Assembly: GCA_034659015.1 (NCBI GenBank)
Contig: JAYEGL010000017.1
Span: 124,001 to 188,000, forward strand
DNA from: Maricaulis sp034659015
Lineage (GTDB): Bacteria; Pseudomonadota; Alphaproteobacteria; Caulobacterales; Maricaulaceae
Direction of reading: 5' to 3'
DNA: 64,000 nucleotides
This document shows, in pieces, positions 34,096 to 42,920 of the stretch. Both the position numbers and the translations under genes were made by a program. Within the stretch, counting starts at the first letter, position 1. The number at the start of each line of letters is the position of its first letter. The notes below the pieces were generated by a model. The model searched no databases. It was given only the letters and a program-made list of their open reading frames with translations, and was not told the DNA's origin.

Positions 34096-35304
34096 ATGTC
34101 GGACAGAACGATGGAATTTCACCGTACGAAGCGTTTGCCACCCTATATTTTCGAAGAAGTCAATCGCCTGAAGGCCCGTTTGCGGGCCGATGGTGCGGAC
34201 ATCATCGATTTCGGCATGGGCAATCCCGACCTGCCCACCCCGCAGCACATTCTCGACAAGCTCAAGGAAACGGCCGAGAAGCCGCGCACCAACGGCTATT
34301 CCGCCTCGCGCGGCATTCCCGGCCTGCGCAAGGCCCAGGCGCGCTACTATCAACGCCGTTTCGGTGTCGATCTGGACGCCGACAAGGAAGTCATCGTCAC
34401 GCTGGGTTCCAAGGAAGGCTTCGCCAATCTTGCCCAGGCGATCACGGCGCCGGGCGATGTCATCCTGGCGCCCTCGCCCTCCTATCCGATCCACACTTTC
34501 GGCTTTTTGATCGCGGGCGGAACGATCCGCCACGTTCACGCGCCCTCGCCGGAAGAATACCTGCGCGGGCTCGAACATGCGGCGAGGCACTCGGTCCCGA
34601 GCCCGATTGCCGTCGTGGTCTGCTTTCCCTCCAACCCGACGGCACAGACCGCCTCGCTGGATTTCTACAAGGATGTCGTGAAATTCGCGCAGAAACACGA
34701 CCTCCTGATCCTGTCGGACCTGGCCTATGCCGAGATTTATTTCGGTGACGCGCCCTGCCCCTCCATGCTGCAGGTCGACGGGGCGAAGGAACGGACGATC
34801 GAGTTCACCTCGATGTCCAAGACCTATTCCATGGCGGGCTTCCGGGTCGGCTTTGCAGCCGGCTCGGAACGCCTTGTGGGCGCACTCGCCCGGGTCAAAT
34901 CCTATCTCGACTACGGCGCCTACACGCCGGTCCAGGTGGCGGCCTGCGCCGCACTGGACGGGCCGCAGGACTGTGTCGAGGAGGCGCGAAGCATCTACCG
35001 GCAGCGGCGCGACGTTCTGGTGGAGAGTTTCGGCCGGGCCGGCTGGGACATTCCCAGGCCGGAAGCCTCCATGTTCGCCTGGGCACCCCTGCCCGCGGGC
35101 TGCGAGGAGATGGGCTCGCTGGAGTTCTCCAAACAGCTGATGGAAGAAGCCGGCGTGGCCGTGGCCCCCGGCATCGGCTTCGGCGAGCATGGCGAAGGCT
35201 ATGTGCGCCTGGCGCTGGTGGAGAACGAACAGCGCATCCGCCAGGCCGCGCGCGGCGTCGGCGAGTTCCTGAAAACCCGCCGACCCGCGATCCGGGCGGT
35301 CTGA
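34096..35304 (+). CDS. Class I/II aminotransferase, AlaC-like (glutamate-pyruvate transaminase)
   Basis: 402 residues, fold-type I PLP enzyme. Visible: 'IIDFGMGNPDLPTP', 'NGYSASRGIPGLRKAQARYY', 'VTLGSKEGFANLAQAI', 'VCFPSNPTAQ', 'LSDLAYAEIYF' (PLP-stacking Tyr) and the Schiff-base lysine K242 in 'TSMSKTYSMAGFRVG'. The opening 'FHRTKRLPPYIFEEVNRLKAR' is characteristic of the AlaC group that makes alanine from pyruvate and glutamate. GGAGG lies before the ATG. The long upstream extension of the frame overlaps the divergent MarR gene and is rejected. Confidence 0.88.
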   Translation: MSDRTMEFHRTKRLPPYIFEEVNRLKARLRADGADIIDFGMGNPDLPTPQHILDKLKETAEKPRTNGYSASRGIPGLRKAQARYYQRRFGVDLDADKEVIVTLGSKEGFANLAQAITAPGDVILAPSPSYPIHTFGFLIAGGTIRHVHAPSPEEYLRGLEHAARHSVPSPIAVVVCFPSNPTAQTASLDFYKDVVKFAQKHDLLILSDLAYAEIYFGDAPCPSMLQVDGAKERTIEFTSMSKTYSMAGFRVGFAAGSERLVGALARVKSYLDYGAYTPVQVAACAALDGPQDCVEEARSIYRQRRDVLVESFGRAGWDIPRPEASMFAWAPLPAGCEEMGSLEFSKQLMEEAGVAVAPGIGFGEHGEGYVRLALVENEQRIRQAARGVGEFLKTRRPAIRAV

Positions 35305-35319
35305 TCCTGGAACCCAATA

Positions 35320-35344
35320 ATCCTCCCCCTTGATGGGGGAGGAT
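35320..35344. terminator. Perfect 10-bp hairpin between convergent genes
   Basis: ATCCTCCCCC-TTGAT-GGGGGAGGAT, stem 10 bp, loop 5. No T-run on either side, so it may act as an RNA 3'-end stabiliser or weak bidirectional terminator for the aminotransferase and DUF1232 genes. The CCTCCCCC/GGGGGAGG core is a common intergenic palindrome in related genomes. Confidence 0.5.
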
Positions 35345-35361
35345 GGGATCTTGTCCGCGGC

Positions 35362-35934
35362 CTAGAAGTAGTGGCGGATCTGCGTGGTGTGCGGCCATTT
35401 GCTGCGCGCCTTCGACCGCAAGCGGCGGCGGCGCATACGCGACTGCATCACATTGCGCGCTTCGTCGAGCGAGGGCAGGTCGGCGGCCGGTTCGGCCTTG
35501 AGCTCCTCGCGGTGGGCGACGAAGTCGGCATAGGCTTCCAGCTCGGCCGACAGGCTGGCCGCGACGAGGTCGATCATGATCGCATCGTCGACATAGCCCA
35601 GAACCGGCGTCGCATCGGGGATGAGGTCTTCCGGATCGGCGAAATAGGCCAGCGCGTCGATGACGTTCTTGCGGTCGTCGCCTTCCAGCTTCCAGTCGTC
35701 GTCCTCGAGCATGCCGAGAAGCGGGCCGAGCTGGCGGATACGCGCCTTGACGAATTCCGGCGGATTGGAGGCCAGCGCCTTGTCCATCATGTCGGAGACA
35801 CCCGCCAGGATCCGGGTTTCGTCGGCCTCGCCCAGCGACGCACGGGCCTGCTCGAGACGCTCCCGGAAGAAATCGAGATCGGTATCGGTGAGATCGAGCT
35901 CGACCTTGAGGGTGGGGGCGGTTTGTTCTGTCAT
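35362..35934 (-). CDS. DUF1232 (YkvA-like) domain protein
   Basis: 190 residues. The central segment 'NVIDALAYFADPEDLIPDATPVLGYVDDAIMIDLVAASL' is the DUF1232 signature (I-P-D-x-x-P-x-x-G-x-x-D-D). The function is unknown; other members are usually membrane-associated, but here the segment is not strongly hydrophobic. The C-terminus is very basic ('RMRRRRLRSKARSKW'), which may bind nucleic acid or membrane. The start at MTEQTAPTLK removes a non-family N-terminal extension. Confidence 0.82.
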   Translation of the reverse strand: MTEQTAPTLKVELDLTDTDLDFFRERLEQARASLGEADETRILAGVSDMMDKALASNPPEFVKARIRQLGPLLGMLEDDDWKLEGDDRKNVIDALAYFADPEDLIPDATPVLGYVDDAIMIDLVAASLSAELEAYADFVAHREELKAEPAADLPSLDEARNVMQSRMRRRRLRSKARSKWPHTTQIRHYF

Positions 35935-36132
35935 GATGTAAAGGGCACCTTCCTGTTGCCGTTGATTGATGACGTCTTGTCCCACGAAGCGCCCGCGACG
36001 AAAAGCGGGAACAGAAGCAGGCTGCGTCCCGGGGGACGCCGGCAACGCACTTACCCCTGCCTCCTAACCCGTCATTAAGCCTGATCGCGTTTTGCGCTGA
36101 ACCCGCGGCCCCGCACGCGCTATCCTGTGCCC

Positions 36133-36351
36133 ATGAATGTCGCCTTCAATACTGCCGTAAACGGCATGCTCGCCGCGCAGTCGCAAGCCAGTGCGGCCGG
36201 ATCCCAGATGGTCGTAAACGCGTCCAAGGGTGAAGGCATCATTCAGGCCGCCGTCGCGGTGAAACGCGCCGAAGCGACGCACGCCGCCGCTGCGGCCGTG
36301 GCACGGACCGCAAGCGACATGACGGACACCCTGCTCGACATCACGGTGTGA
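36133..36351 (+). CDS. Small flagellar-rod-like helical protein
   Basis: 72 residues, alanine-rich. The N-terminus 'MNVAFNTAVNGMLAAQSQASAAGSQMV' resembles the start of flagellar rod/hook proteins and the C-terminus 'AVARTASDMTDTLLDITV' resembles their C-terminal helix, which ends in TLL-x-I-x-V; the entire central domain is missing. Such mini rod-like proteins occur in alphaproteobacteria with no assigned role. It may pack as a coiled-coil hairpin. A GTG two codons upstream is an alternative start. No flagellar gene is near. Confidence 0.6.
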   Translation: MNVAFNTAVNGMLAAQSQASAAGSQMVVNASKGEGIIQAAVAVKRAEATHAAAAAVARTASDMTDTLLDITV

Positions 36352-36495
36352 GCAGGTCCCGATCGGTCGGTGGATGGCCGGTGGACGTCATCTCCTGTGC
36401 CGGAACCTCTGTGGGCGCAGCAGGCGGTGCAGGGGATGACGATCCTTTTCCCTGCACCCTCGCAATCCGGCGCAAAACAGCCTAACTGATGGGCC

Positions 36496-37155
36496 ATGGC
36501 CCAGAAGATTTCCGTCGATATCGTCGCCGACCTCGTCTGCCCGTGGTGCTGGCTCGGAAAGCGCAACTGGGACGCCGCCGTCGCGGCCGTGCCGGACGTC
36601 GAGGTGGAAACCCTCTGGCGACCCTACCAGCTGGACCCGACCCTGGCGCGGGAAGGCAAGCCCTATCGCGACTACATGAAGGCGAAATTCTCCGGCGAGG
36701 ACAATGCCGAACGCTGGAAGGCCATGCGCGAATACCTGGAACAGGCCGCGCCCGAGGCCGGCATCGAATTCCGCTTCGACGCAATCGAGATGCGTCCCAA
36801 CACGCTCGACGCCCACCGCCTGATGCGCTGGGCGCGCGGCCAGGATGCCGCCGATGCGATGGCCGAGGGCCTGTTCTCGGCCTTCTTTCGCGAAGCCCGC
36901 GATATCGGCGACCGGGACGAGCTGGTCCGCATCGCCGCGGAGGCCGGCCTCGATGCCGCGATCACCCGCGACCTGCTGGCAACCGACCGGGACGAAAAGG
37001 CCGTGTGGGAAGAAGAGGTCTTCTTCCGGCAGCTCGGCGTCAGCGGCGTTCCCACCTATATTTTCAACGGGCGCTTTGCCGTTTCCGGCGCCCAGGAACC
37101 GGCCGCACTGGCCGACGCCATCCGCCAGGCGGTCAACGAGCCGGCGGAAACCTGA
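36496..37155 (+). CDS. DsbA family oxidoreductase (FrnE-like)
   Basis: 219 residues with a thioredoxin fold interrupted by a helical insert. Active site C15-P-W-C18 in 'DIVADLVCPWCWLGKRNW'; cis-proline region 'GVSGVPTYIFNGRFAVSGAQEP'. There is no signal peptide, so it is cytoplasmic, as is FrnE, which is linked to oxidative-stress resistance. The overall family also holds 2-hydroxychromene-2-carboxylate isomerases, but the CPWC favours a redox role. The MAPEG gene follows after 33 bases. Confidence 0.9.
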   Translation: MAQKISVDIVADLVCPWCWLGKRNWDAAVAAVPDVEVETLWRPYQLDPTLAREGKPYRDYMKAKFSGEDNAERWKAMREYLEQAAPEAGIEFRFDAIEMRPNTLDAHRLMRWARGQDAADAMAEGLFSAFFREARDIGDRDELVRIAAEAGLDAAITRDLLATDRDEKAVWEEEVFFRQLGVSGVPTYIFNGRFAVSGAQEPAALADAIRQAVNEPAET

Positions 37156-37188
37156 CCGGGCTGGCGGCCGGCACATAGGGGAAAGACC

Positions 37189-37581
37189 ATGTCCGCACTG
37201 CAAGCCGTCGCGCTCTATTCCGCGCTGAACCTCCTGATCGTCCTGGTGCTGGCCGCCAATGTCTCGCGCCATCGCCGGCGCGCCCAGGTCAGCCTGGGAA
37301 CGGGCACGGATGCCCAGCTCGAACAGGCCATCCGCGCCCACGGCAATGGTGTGGAGTGCGTGCCGCTCGCGCTCCTGGCGCTCTACCTGGTCTCGGCCGT
37401 GGGTTATCCAGCCATGGCCGTCCACGTGCTGGGCCTGGCGCTGACCATCGGCCGCTTCGTCTACAGCTACGGACTGCTGACCAATCCCGGGCCGAGCATG
37501 GGCCGTATACTGGGGACAGGCCTCACCTGGCTGGTGCTGCTGGCCCAGGTGCTGCTCCTGATCGGCGCCGCCATCAGCTGA
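37189..37581 (+). CDS. MAPEG family membrane protein
   Basis: 130 residues with four membrane helices and the MAPEG signature 'EQAIRAHGNGVECVPLALLALYL' (R-x-H-x-N-x-x-E-x-x-P) plus 'GRFVYSYGL'. MAPEG proteins are often glutathione transferases or peroxidases in membranes. GGGGAAAG precedes the ATG. Located between a DsbA-like gene and pmbA; gshA, grxC and the Nit gene elsewhere add to a glutathione theme. Confidence 0.9.
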   Translation: MSALQAVALYSALNLLIVLVLAANVSRHRRRAQVSLGTGTDAQLEQAIRAHGNGVECVPLALLALYLVSAVGYPAMAVHVLGLALTIGRFVYSYGLLTNPGPSMGRILGTGLTWLVLLAQVLLLIGAAIS

Positions 37582-37622
37582 CCCATTGCCCGGCAGTCGT
37601 TCCGGGCGCTATAGGCCGTGCC

Positions 37623-38984
37623 ATGACCAAAGCCCAATCCGCTCCCGACGCCGCCCGCCTTCAGGAGATCGCCGCCGATCTGATCGCGCGGGCGAAGAAA
37701 GCCGGTGCCGACCACGCCGAAGCCGCCGTGGCCGAGTCCCGCCACACCGAACTGTCCGTGCGCGACGGCAATCTGGAAGACATCGAACGCTCCGAATCGC
37801 TGGATGCGGGCGTGCGCGTCTTCGTGGGCCAGCGCCAGGCCGGCGTCGCCTTCTCGGACCTGTCCGAACAGGGCAGCCAGTTCACCGTCGAACGCGCCAT
37901 CGCCATGGCCAGGGCCGCGCCGGAAGACCCCTATGCCGCACTGGCCGACCCGGACCGCCTGTGCACCGCGCCGCCGAAGATCGACCTGTTCGAGGCCGTC
38001 GAATGGTCGCCGGAAGAGCTGGAAGCCAGGGCCGTGGCCGTCGAGAAGGCCGCCCGCGCCGTCGACGGCGTCACCATGACCGACACGGCCTTCGCCAGCT
38101 ACGGTCAGGGCGCGGCCGCCTACGCCACGACGACCGGTTTCAATGCCGGCTGGCGCAAGAGCCAGTTCGGCTACGGCGCCTCGGTGATCGCCGGCAAGGA
38201 CGGCGCGATGGAACGCGACTATGCCGTCACCAGCGCCCGCCGAACGGCCGACCTCAAGGCGATCGACGCGATCGGCACCGAGGCGGGCGAACGCACGGCG
38301 CAGCGCGTCGGACCGCAGAAGATCAAGAGCGGTGTCATGCCGGTCGTGTTCGACCGGCGTGTCGCGACCGCCTTCCTCAGCGCCTTTTGCGGGGCGATCA
38401 GCGGGCCGTCGATTGCCCGCGGCGTCTCCTTCCTGCGCGACAGGATGGGCGAGAAAGTCTTCGCCGACGGCATCACTATCGTCGACGATCCGCATCGCGA
38501 CTGGGGCCATGCCTCCTGCCCCTTCGACGGCGAAGGCACGGTGAATGCGCGCAGCAACGTCATCGAGGACGGACGCCTGACGACCTGGTTCCTCAATTCC
38601 AGCGCCGCACGCCAGCTCGAACTGGAACCCACGGGGCACGCGCGCCGCAATATGGGCGGCCCGCCCGGCGCCGGCCCGACCAATCTGCACCTGGAAGCCG
38701 GCAAGGCGAGCCGCGACGACCTGATCGCCTCGGCCGGCGAGGGCCTGCTGGTCACGGAAATGTTCGGCCCCTCGCTCAATGCCAATACGGGCGACTGGTC
38801 CGTCGGCGTGTCCGGCTACCGCATCGCCGGCGGCAAGATCGACCATCCGGTGAGCGAAGTGACCGTGGCCGGAAACCTGGTCGATATCTTCCGCCGGATC
38901 GTGCCGGCCAGCGACCTGGAATTTAGAGGGGCCGTTAACGCCCCGAGCGTATGCGTTGACGCGATATCGGTCGGTGGTCTTTAA
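37623..38984 (+). CDS. pmbA: TldD/PmbA family metalloprotease subunit (PmbA/TldE)
   Basis: 453 residues. TldD/TldE heterodimers process peptides such as microcin precursors; PmbA (TldE) is the non-metal-binding partner. Matches: 'HAEAAVAESRHTELSVRDGNLEDIERSESLDAGVRVFVGQRQA', 'RSNVIEDGRLTTWFLNSSAARQL', 'GLLVTEMFGPSLNANTGDWSVGVSGYRIAGGKI'. The HExxxH metal motif of TldD is absent, which supports TldE. In alphaproteobacteria pmbA commonly precedes DUF4170 and lipid A genes, as here. Confidence 0.92.
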   Translation: MTKAQSAPDAARLQEIAADLIARAKKAGADHAEAAVAESRHTELSVRDGNLEDIERSESLDAGVRVFVGQRQAGVAFSDLSEQGSQFTVERAIAMARAAPEDPYAALADPDRLCTAPPKIDLFEAVEWSPEELEARAVAVEKAARAVDGVTMTDTAFASYGQGAAAYATTTGFNAGWRKSQFGYGASVIAGKDGAMERDYAVTSARRTADLKAIDAIGTEAGERTAQRVGPQKIKSGVMPVVFDRRVATAFLSAFCGAISGPSIARGVSFLRDRMGEKVFADGITIVDDPHRDWGHASCPFDGEGTVNARSNVIEDGRLTTWFLNSSAARQLELEPTGHARRNMGGPPGAGPTNLHLEAGKASRDDLIASAGEGLLVTEMFGPSLNANTGDWSVGVSGYRIAGGKIDHPVSEVTVAGNLVDIFRRIVPASDLEFRGAVNAPSVCVDAISVGGL

Positions 38985-39018
38985 CGCCGCCGCGGACAAG
39001 ATCTCATCGGAGCCCATC

Positions 39019-39267
39019 ATGAGCGAGACCCAGATCAACAACCAGCTCCTCCACCTCGTCATTGGCGGCGAGCTGGTGTGCGTCGACCCCAATAATTGCG
39101 AGTTCAAGGACCTCAAGGCGGTCGATTTCGTCGGTGCCTATGGCAGCTATGAAGATGCCCGCAAGGCCTGGAAGAACGCCGCCCAGCGCACGGTCGACAA
39201 TGCGCACATGCGCTACTTCATCATTCACGCACACAAGCTGCTCGACCCCTCCGTCGAGACGAAATAG
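39019..39267 (+). CDS. DUF4170 family protein
   Basis: 82 residues, DUF4170: 'LHLVIGGELVCVDPNNCEFKDLKAVDFVGAYGSYEDARKAWKNAAQRTVDNAHMRYFIIHAHKLLDP'-type sequence, in which G-G-E, V-G-x-Y-x-S-Y-x-x-A and W-K-x-A-A-Q-x-T-V-D-x-A are conserved. Function unknown, cytoplasmic; it is almost always beside lipid A/KDO genes in this class. Its frame and that of the next ABC exporter are the same, separated only by its TAG. Confidence 0.9.
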   Translation: MSETQINNQLLHLVIGGELVCVDPNNCEFKDLKAVDFVGAYGSYEDARKAWKNAAQRTVDNAHMRYFIIHAHKLLDPSVETK

Positions 39268-39276
39268 GCCGGACCC

Positions 39277-41043
39277 CTGAGCGGACACGCGCCCTCCTCC
39301 CGGTCGACATTCAGCCTGGGACGCCGGCTCTGGCGGGACTGGCTGTCCCGTCATGTCGGCCTGCTGGTCGGCGCGATCCTTCTCTCCGCCGTCACGGCCG
39401 GAGCGGCGGCCTCCTATGTCTGGGTGGTCGGGCGCACGTTCGACGAGCTGGAATCCGGTCTGCGCGACGGGCTGATCTGGTTTGCACCGCTGGCCATCGT
39501 CGGGCTCGCCACGCTGCGCGCCGTCAGCCTCTACCTGCAGACCGTGCAGACCAACCGGCTGGCGCTCACCGTGATGCAGGACCTGCAGAACGCCATGTTC
39601 GCCAAGCTGGTGCGCGCGGATTTCGCGCGCCTGCAGGGCGAGCCGGTCGGCTCGCTGGTCTCGCGCTTCACCAATGACATCACGCTGCTGCGCGAAACGC
39701 TGATCCGCCTGACGAACAATCTGCTGCGCGACGTCCTGCAGGTGATCGCCACGATCGGCTGGATGCTCTGGCTCGACTGGATGCTGACCCTGCTGATCCT
39801 CGTGGTCTACCCGGTCGCCGCCTGGCCGGTGATCCGCATCGGCCAGCGCCTGCGCAAGACCTCCAACAAGGCCCAGTCGCAAATGGGTGCCGTGACCAGC
39901 CAGCTCGAGGAGAGCTTTTCCGGCACCCGCATGATCAAGACCTACGGGCTGGAGGATTTCGAGACCGGCCGTGCCCGCCGCTCCTTTGCGGACCGGCTGC
40001 GCTTCCTGCTCAACATCGCCGAGAACAAGGCCCGCGTGGACCCGATCCTGGAAGCCGTGGGCGGGCTGGCACTGGCCGTCCTGATCGTTGTCGCCGGCGT
40101 GCGCCTGACCTCCGGCGACGCGTCGATCGGCGACCTCATGGGCGTGCTCACGGGGATCGCCCTCATCGCCCCGCCGATCCGCGCCATCGGCACGCTGAAC
40201 GCCGTCGTCCAGGAAGGTTTCGCCGTTCTGGAGCGCGCCTTCGACGTGCTGGACGAACCGGAGACCGTGACCGCGGCGCTGGACGCCCCGGACCTGGACG
40301 TGACCGAGGGCGAGGTCGTTTTCGACGATATCGGCTTTGCCTATCCCGACGGCACGGCGGCGCTGAAGGGCATCTCGCTGAGAGCCGCCCCCGGCCGGAC
40401 CGTCGCCCTGGTCGGCCCGTCCGGATCGGGCAAGTCGACCGTGCTCAACCTGCTGCCCCGGCTTTACGACCCCCAGTCAGGCACGATCCGCATCGACGGC
40501 ACGGATATCCGTTCGGTCTCGATCGCCTCGCTGCGCCGCTCGATGGCGCTGGTCAGCCAGGACGTTACCCTGTTCGACGACACGGTGCGGGCCAATATCG
40601 CCTTCGGCGACCTGGACGCGCCGGAGGACGCCATCATCGCCGCGGCAAAGGCCGCGGATGCACACGATTTCATCATGGGACTGCCCGGCGGATACGATGC
40701 GCCCGTGGGGCCGCGCGGCGGAAATCTCTCCGGCGGCCAGCGCCAGCGCCTGTCCATCGCCCGCGCCATCCTGAAGGATGCGCCCATCCTGCTGCTCGAC
40801 GAAGCCACGAGCGCGCTCGACACCGAGTCCGAACGCCGCGTGCAAGCGGCGCTGGAGCGTCTGTCGGAGGGGCGCACCTGCCTCGTCATCGCGCACCGGC
40901 TTTCCACCGTGCGCAATGCCGACTGGATCTATGTGCTCGAGAACGGCGAAATCCGCGAAGAGGGCCGTCACGACGAACTGGAAGCGGCCGGCGGGCTCTA
41001 TGCGCGGCTGTGCCGGATGCAGTTCGGCGCGGACAACACCTAG
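39277..41043 (+). CDS. ABC exporter, MsbA-like lipid A flippase (fused TMD-NBD), probable CTG start
   Basis: Transmembrane half (six helices) plus ATPase: Walker A 'GPSGSGKST', signature 'LSGGQRQRLSIARA', Walker B 'PILLLDEATSALD', H-loop 'VIAHRLSTV'. It sits between DUF4170 and lipid A genes, so an MsbA-type lipid A or phospholipid flippase is likely. The first helix, 'LLVGAILLSAVTAGAAASY', lies upstream of the first ATG/GTG/TTG in frame (a GTG at 39424, inside the end of the helix). The frame is open from the DUF4170 stop, and a CTG 9 bases after that stop gives a normal 588-residue protein; I chose it on topology. The repeat downstream begins at its TAG. Confidence 0.85.
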   Translation: MSGHAPSSRSTFSLGRRLWRDWLSRHVGLLVGAILLSAVTAGAAASYVWVVGRTFDELESGLRDGLIWFAPLAIVGLATLRAVSLYLQTVQTNRLALTVMQDLQNAMFAKLVRADFARLQGEPVGSLVSRFTNDITLLRETLIRLTNNLLRDVLQVIATIGWMLWLDWMLTLLILVVYPVAAWPVIRIGQRLRKTSNKAQSQMGAVTSQLEESFSGTRMIKTYGLEDFETGRARRSFADRLRFLLNIAENKARVDPILEAVGGLALAVLIVVAGVRLTSGDASIGDLMGVLTGIALIAPPIRAIGTLNAVVQEGFAVLERAFDVLDEPETVTAALDAPDLDVTEGEVVFDDIGFAYPDGTAALKGISLRAAPGRTVALVGPSGSGKSTVLNLLPRLYDPQSGTIRIDGTDIRSVSIASLRRSMALVSQDVTLFDDTVRANIAFGDLDAPEDAIIAAAKAADAHDFIMGLPGGYDAPVGPRGGNLSGGQRQRLSIARAILKDAPILLLDEATSALDTESERRVQAALERLSEGRTCLVIAHRLSTVRNADWIYVLENGEIREEGRHDELEAAGGLYARLCRMQFGADNT

Positions 41044-41180
41044 GCTTCCCCTGCGAAGCGGGGGAAGTGCCGAGCGCAGTGAGGCGATGGGGGAAAGTGC
41101 GCGCTGCGCGCTCCGCACCGCTTCGCGGCACCCTCGGTCCGCTGACGCGGACAGCTCCCCCGCAAGCGGGGCGAGCCCTT
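41041..41180 (-). repeat. Dispersed ABC palindromic repeat, copy III
   Basis: Reads in reverse (B-C-A on the minus strand). It runs from the TAG of the exporter, which is the first three bases of the repeat's 'TAGGCTTCCCC', to the base before the TAA of the histidine kinase. Contains the A hairpin, the GCGC-rich C part and the B stems 'CCCCGCAAGCGGGG'. Lies between convergent genes. Confidence 0.82.
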
Positions 41181-42782
41181 TTATTCCGCCGCGCGAAGCA
41201 TCTGCGTTCCCGCATCGCCCGGCAGGTTGACCGAGAAGATCGACCCGGCACCCGGCGCGCTTTCGACCGAAATATCGCCGCCCATCAGTTCGGCCAGCTT
41301 CTTGGCGATCGCCAGGCCCAGACCGGTTCCGCCGACCTTGCGCGCCATCACGGCCTCGCCCTGGCTGAAGGGCATGAAGACACGGTCGATGAGGTCGCGG
41401 TCCATGCCGATACCGGTATCGGAGACCTCGAAGAAGAGGTCGTGCTGACCGGTCGCGGCCTGGTGGGTCAGACAGCGCACGCGGACCTCGCCGCGATCGG
41501 TGAATTTCACGGCATTGGACAGGAGGTTGGAGAGGATCTGGCGCAGCCGCGCGGGATCGCCCTTCGCCGTCATCTCGGCGCAGGGATCGATCTCGATATG
41601 CATGTTGAGCCCCTTCTCCATCGCCTTCATGCGATAGGGCCCGGCGACGGAACGGACGATCTCTGCCGGATTGTAGTCCTCGGTCTCCACCTCGAACCGG
41701 CCGGACTCGATGTCTGCCAGGTCGAGAATGTCATTGAGGATACCCAGCAGCGCCTCGCCCGACGCCTCGATGAGACCGACCATCTCGCGCTGTGACGGTT
41801 CCAGGTCGGTGCTGCCCAGAAGGCTCGACATGCCGAGGATCCCGTTCATCGGCGTGCGCACTTCATGACTCATCGTCGCGAGGAATTTCGACTTGGCGCG
41901 GCTGGCCTCGGTGGCCTGCTGGCGTGCTTCGACGAGATCGTGGATGTCGGTCATCGCGCCGACCATGCGAACCGGATCGCCGTCCGGCGTGCGGACGGCT
42001 TCACCGCGAATACGGAACCAGCGATGCTGGCCGCCGACGACTTTCAGCCGGACGGTGAGGTCGAAGGGCCGGCCGCTCCGGAAGTGCGACTGGAGAGCCG
42101 ACTGGAAGCGCGGCGAGTCGTCCCGGTGCAGCAGGGCCCGGAAATGTTCGGACGCGGCGGTGTGCTCGCGCGCCTGATAGCCCAGCAATTCGCGGCCGCG
42201 CGGCGAAACGTAGATCTGGTCGGTCGTCAGGCACCAGTCGAGAATGCCGTCGGACGTGCCCTTGACGGCCAGCGCCGCGCGATCGCCGGATTCCATGGCC
42301 AGGATCTCCCCGGTCAGCCGGCGGCGGTAATGGTTGAACACGCTCAGGAGGTCGTCGGCGATCTCGATCGGCCGCCGGAAGGTCGCCACCACGATGCCCA
42401 CCGTCTGGGCACCGTTGAACAGCGGCAGGCCGACATAGGCCTGCGTGCCCATTTCCTCGAGCATGAAGTCCTTGGGGAAGTGAGAGGCGACATGGTTTTC
42501 GTAGACCGTCGCACCGCCCTGCATCGCCTCCTCGCACGGCGTTCCGGCCAGATCGTAGCAGTAATTGTCAACCAGTGCGCCGCCGGCCGAGACCCAGAGC
42601 GTCTGCATGCGGGTCTTCGTGGCGTCGATACGGCCGATGCACACGCTGTCGGCCGCAAAGATTTCCGCCATCTGCTTCACGAAAGCCTGCAGAAAGGACG
42701 GCCCCCATTCGCGAGACAGCAGGAAGTTCAGCCGGTTCAGCTGTTCCTGCGTGCGGTCCGGTCGTATGGCCAAGTCCGGCAT
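41181..42782 (-). CDS. Sensor histidine kinase (GAF-PAS-HisKA-HATPase), soluble
   Basis: 533 residues. GAF domain about residues 20-160 ('DSVCIGRIDA', 'ENHVASHFPKDFMLEEMGTQAYVGLPLFNGAQTVGIV'), PAS domain about 170-285 ('SDGILDWCLTTDQIYVSPRGRELLGY', 'HRWFRIRGEAVRTPDGDPVRMVGAMTDI'), dimerisation/phosphoacceptor helix with H306 in 'MSHEVRTPMNGILG', and an ATPase with N box 'LSNLLSNAVKFTDRG' and G boxes 'DTGIGMD', 'GGTGLGLAIAKKL'. No membrane segment and no receiver domain or partner regulator next door, so its output is unknown. It lies on the opposite strand inside the lipid A region. Confidence 0.92.
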   Translation of the reverse strand: MPDLAIRPDRTQEQLNRLNFLLSREWGPSFLQAFVKQMAEIFAADSVCIGRIDATKTRMQTLWVSAGGALVDNYCYDLAGTPCEEAMQGGATVYENHVASHFPKDFMLEEMGTQAYVGLPLFNGAQTVGIVVATFRRPIEIADDLLSVFNHYRRRLTGEILAMESGDRAALAVKGTSDGILDWCLTTDQIYVSPRGRELLGYQAREHTAASEHFRALLHRDDSPRFQSALQSHFRSGRPFDLTVRLKVVGGQHRWFRIRGEAVRTPDGDPVRMVGAMTDIHDLVEARQQATEASRAKSKFLATMSHEVRTPMNGILGMSSLLGSTDLEPSQREMVGLIEASGEALLGILNDILDLADIESGRFEVETEDYNPAEIVRSVAGPYRMKAMEKGLNMHIEIDPCAEMTAKGDPARLRQILSNLLSNAVKFTDRGEVRVRCLTHQAATGQHDLFFEVSDTGIGMDRDLIDRVFMPFSQGEAVMARKVGGTGLGLAIAKKLAELMGGDISVESAPGAGSIFSVNLPGDAGTQMLRAAE

Positions 42783-42920
42783 CTACCCCTCCAGCGCTCC
42801 CGGGATCGTCCCGGTCCGAAACGTGGTTAACGGGCTTTAATGTGACTCAATCCTGTGGACAGAGTCGTCATATCTGATGCATCGGCGGGTTATAAAGAAT
42901 CAGCCTCGCGCGAACCGGGC

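Noticed and set aside
34096..35304. Extending the aminotransferase to the ATG at 33733
   Set aside because: The extension would cover the divergent MarR gene and its operator; the ATG at 34096 has GGAGG and a family-like N-terminus.
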